A DNA stretch of 5,570 bases from NCBI GenBank assembly GCA_024405585.1, contig JAKSOM010000067.1, positions 1 to 5,570 on the forward strand, given 5' to 3'. Made by a program: the position numbers and the translations under genes. Positions 5,291 through 5,570 of this stretch are shown here, piece by piece (within the stretch, counting starts at the first letter, position 1; every line of letters begins with the position of its first letter). The notes below the pieces were generated by a model. That model was given only the letters and a program-made list of their open reading frames with translations, was not told where the DNA came from and ran no database searches. The stretch comes from Acidaminococcaceae bacterium. GTDB taxonomy: Bacteria > Bacillota > Negativicutes > Acidaminococcales > Acidaminococcaceae.

Positions 5291-5570
5291 CAGTGCATTG
5301 TCGGGGAGGGTGTTCAAGGTGTCCTTGTGGATGGGGGTGGCCTCCGTGATTGTGCTGCCAGCGGATGTAGGGCGTAGGGCGGCCAGTTTCTTTTCCAGTT
5401 CCAGTGCGTCCAGTCCCAGCCCTTTGGCCAGTGTCAGCATTTCCTTCGTTGTGAAGCGGTGCCTCAGCATGGCTATCAGGGCGGGTATCAGCCAGGCGGG
5501 GGTTTTGGTCCTGTTCTGTTGGGCTAAATAGGTCAGAACCAATGCCTCGGTTACTTCCGCTTCCTTCGCC
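5282..5570 (-). CDS. C-terminal part of an unidentified protein (5' end outside window)
   Basis: A minus-strand reading frame runs open from the window edge to a TAA at 5282-5284, giving about 95 residues, so this is the end of a longer gene. I do not recognise the family. The visible part is mostly helical: a hydrophobic stretch (TPAWLIPALIAML), then an amphipathic, possibly coiled-coil segment (AKGLGLDALELEKKLAAL), then a polar Thr/Pro-rich tail ending NALEL. Codons favour G or C in the third position (many CTG, GCC, ACC), as in the heptose genes, which supports real coding. The overlapping + strand frame would give an unlikely Ser-rich protein. A TTG at 5542 is in frame, but coding continues upstream of it, so it is probably an internal Leu. 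The gene converges on the Wzz-family gene. Confidence 0.65.
   Translation of the reverse strand, partial: AKEAEVTEALVLTYLAQQNRTKTPAWLIPALIAMLRHRFTTKEMLTLAKGLGLDALELEKKLAALRPTSAGSTITEATPIHKDTLNTLPDNALEL

Noticed and set aside
5247..5531. A 94-codon + strand frame near the window end
   Set aside because: It begins in the repeat region and encodes a Ser-rich, low-complexity sequence, while the opposite strand shows coding-like codon use.

Overview
The window looks like chromosomal DNA from an LPS-making bacterium with Firmicutes-style expression signals. Likely hosts are Negativicutes (the diderm Firmicutes, e.g. Acidaminococcaceae or Selenomonadales). This rests on three things: a complete-looking ADP-heptose and inner-core LPS gene cluster, near-consensus sigma-A promoters with TATAAT boxes, and a clean AGAGGAG ribosome binding site. 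The taxon is an inference, not something read directly from the sequence.

Layout. Positions 1-3080 hold a tightly overlapping heptose operon on the + strand. It starts with the C-terminal half of hldD (ADP-heptose epimerase), then gmhB (heptose-bisphosphate phosphatase; 11-bp overlap), then a 695-residue protein made of two complete heptosyltransferase (GT9) domains in tandem (4-bp ATGA overlap). Two of these proteins complete the activated heptose donor, and the third very probably adds heptose to the LPS core. Directly behind it is a tRNA-Ser(GCU) gene (3116-3205). Its promoter starts inside the last codons of the transferase gene, and an intrinsic terminator follows.

Positions 3206-4931 hold a structured non-coding stretch (hairpins plus a dispersed-type repeat), a strong promoter, a leader with a stable stem-loop, and one gene for a Wzz-family polysaccharide chain-length regulator (447 aa). 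Immediately after its stop codon the 3' end of the tRNA-Ser is repeated (24 bp identical), followed by a second, diverged copy of the same terminator. The Wzz gene is therefore bracketed by a real tRNA-Ser plus terminator and a broken tRNA-Ser copy plus terminator. This could be the footprint of a lost integrative element or of a tandem tRNA duplication. No integrase is present between the copies.

Positions 5018-5281 are intergenic and repeat-rich: six 7-bp tandem units, a hairpin, three inverted 7-bp units, and a second copy of repeat modules also found after the first terminator. The window ends in the C-terminal part of an unidentified minus-strand gene (5282-5570), convergent with the Wzz gene.

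The coding genes at 1-4931 together serve cell-surface polysaccharide: the first three build the heptose core, and the Wzz-type protein would set the length of an attached or separate polysaccharide.
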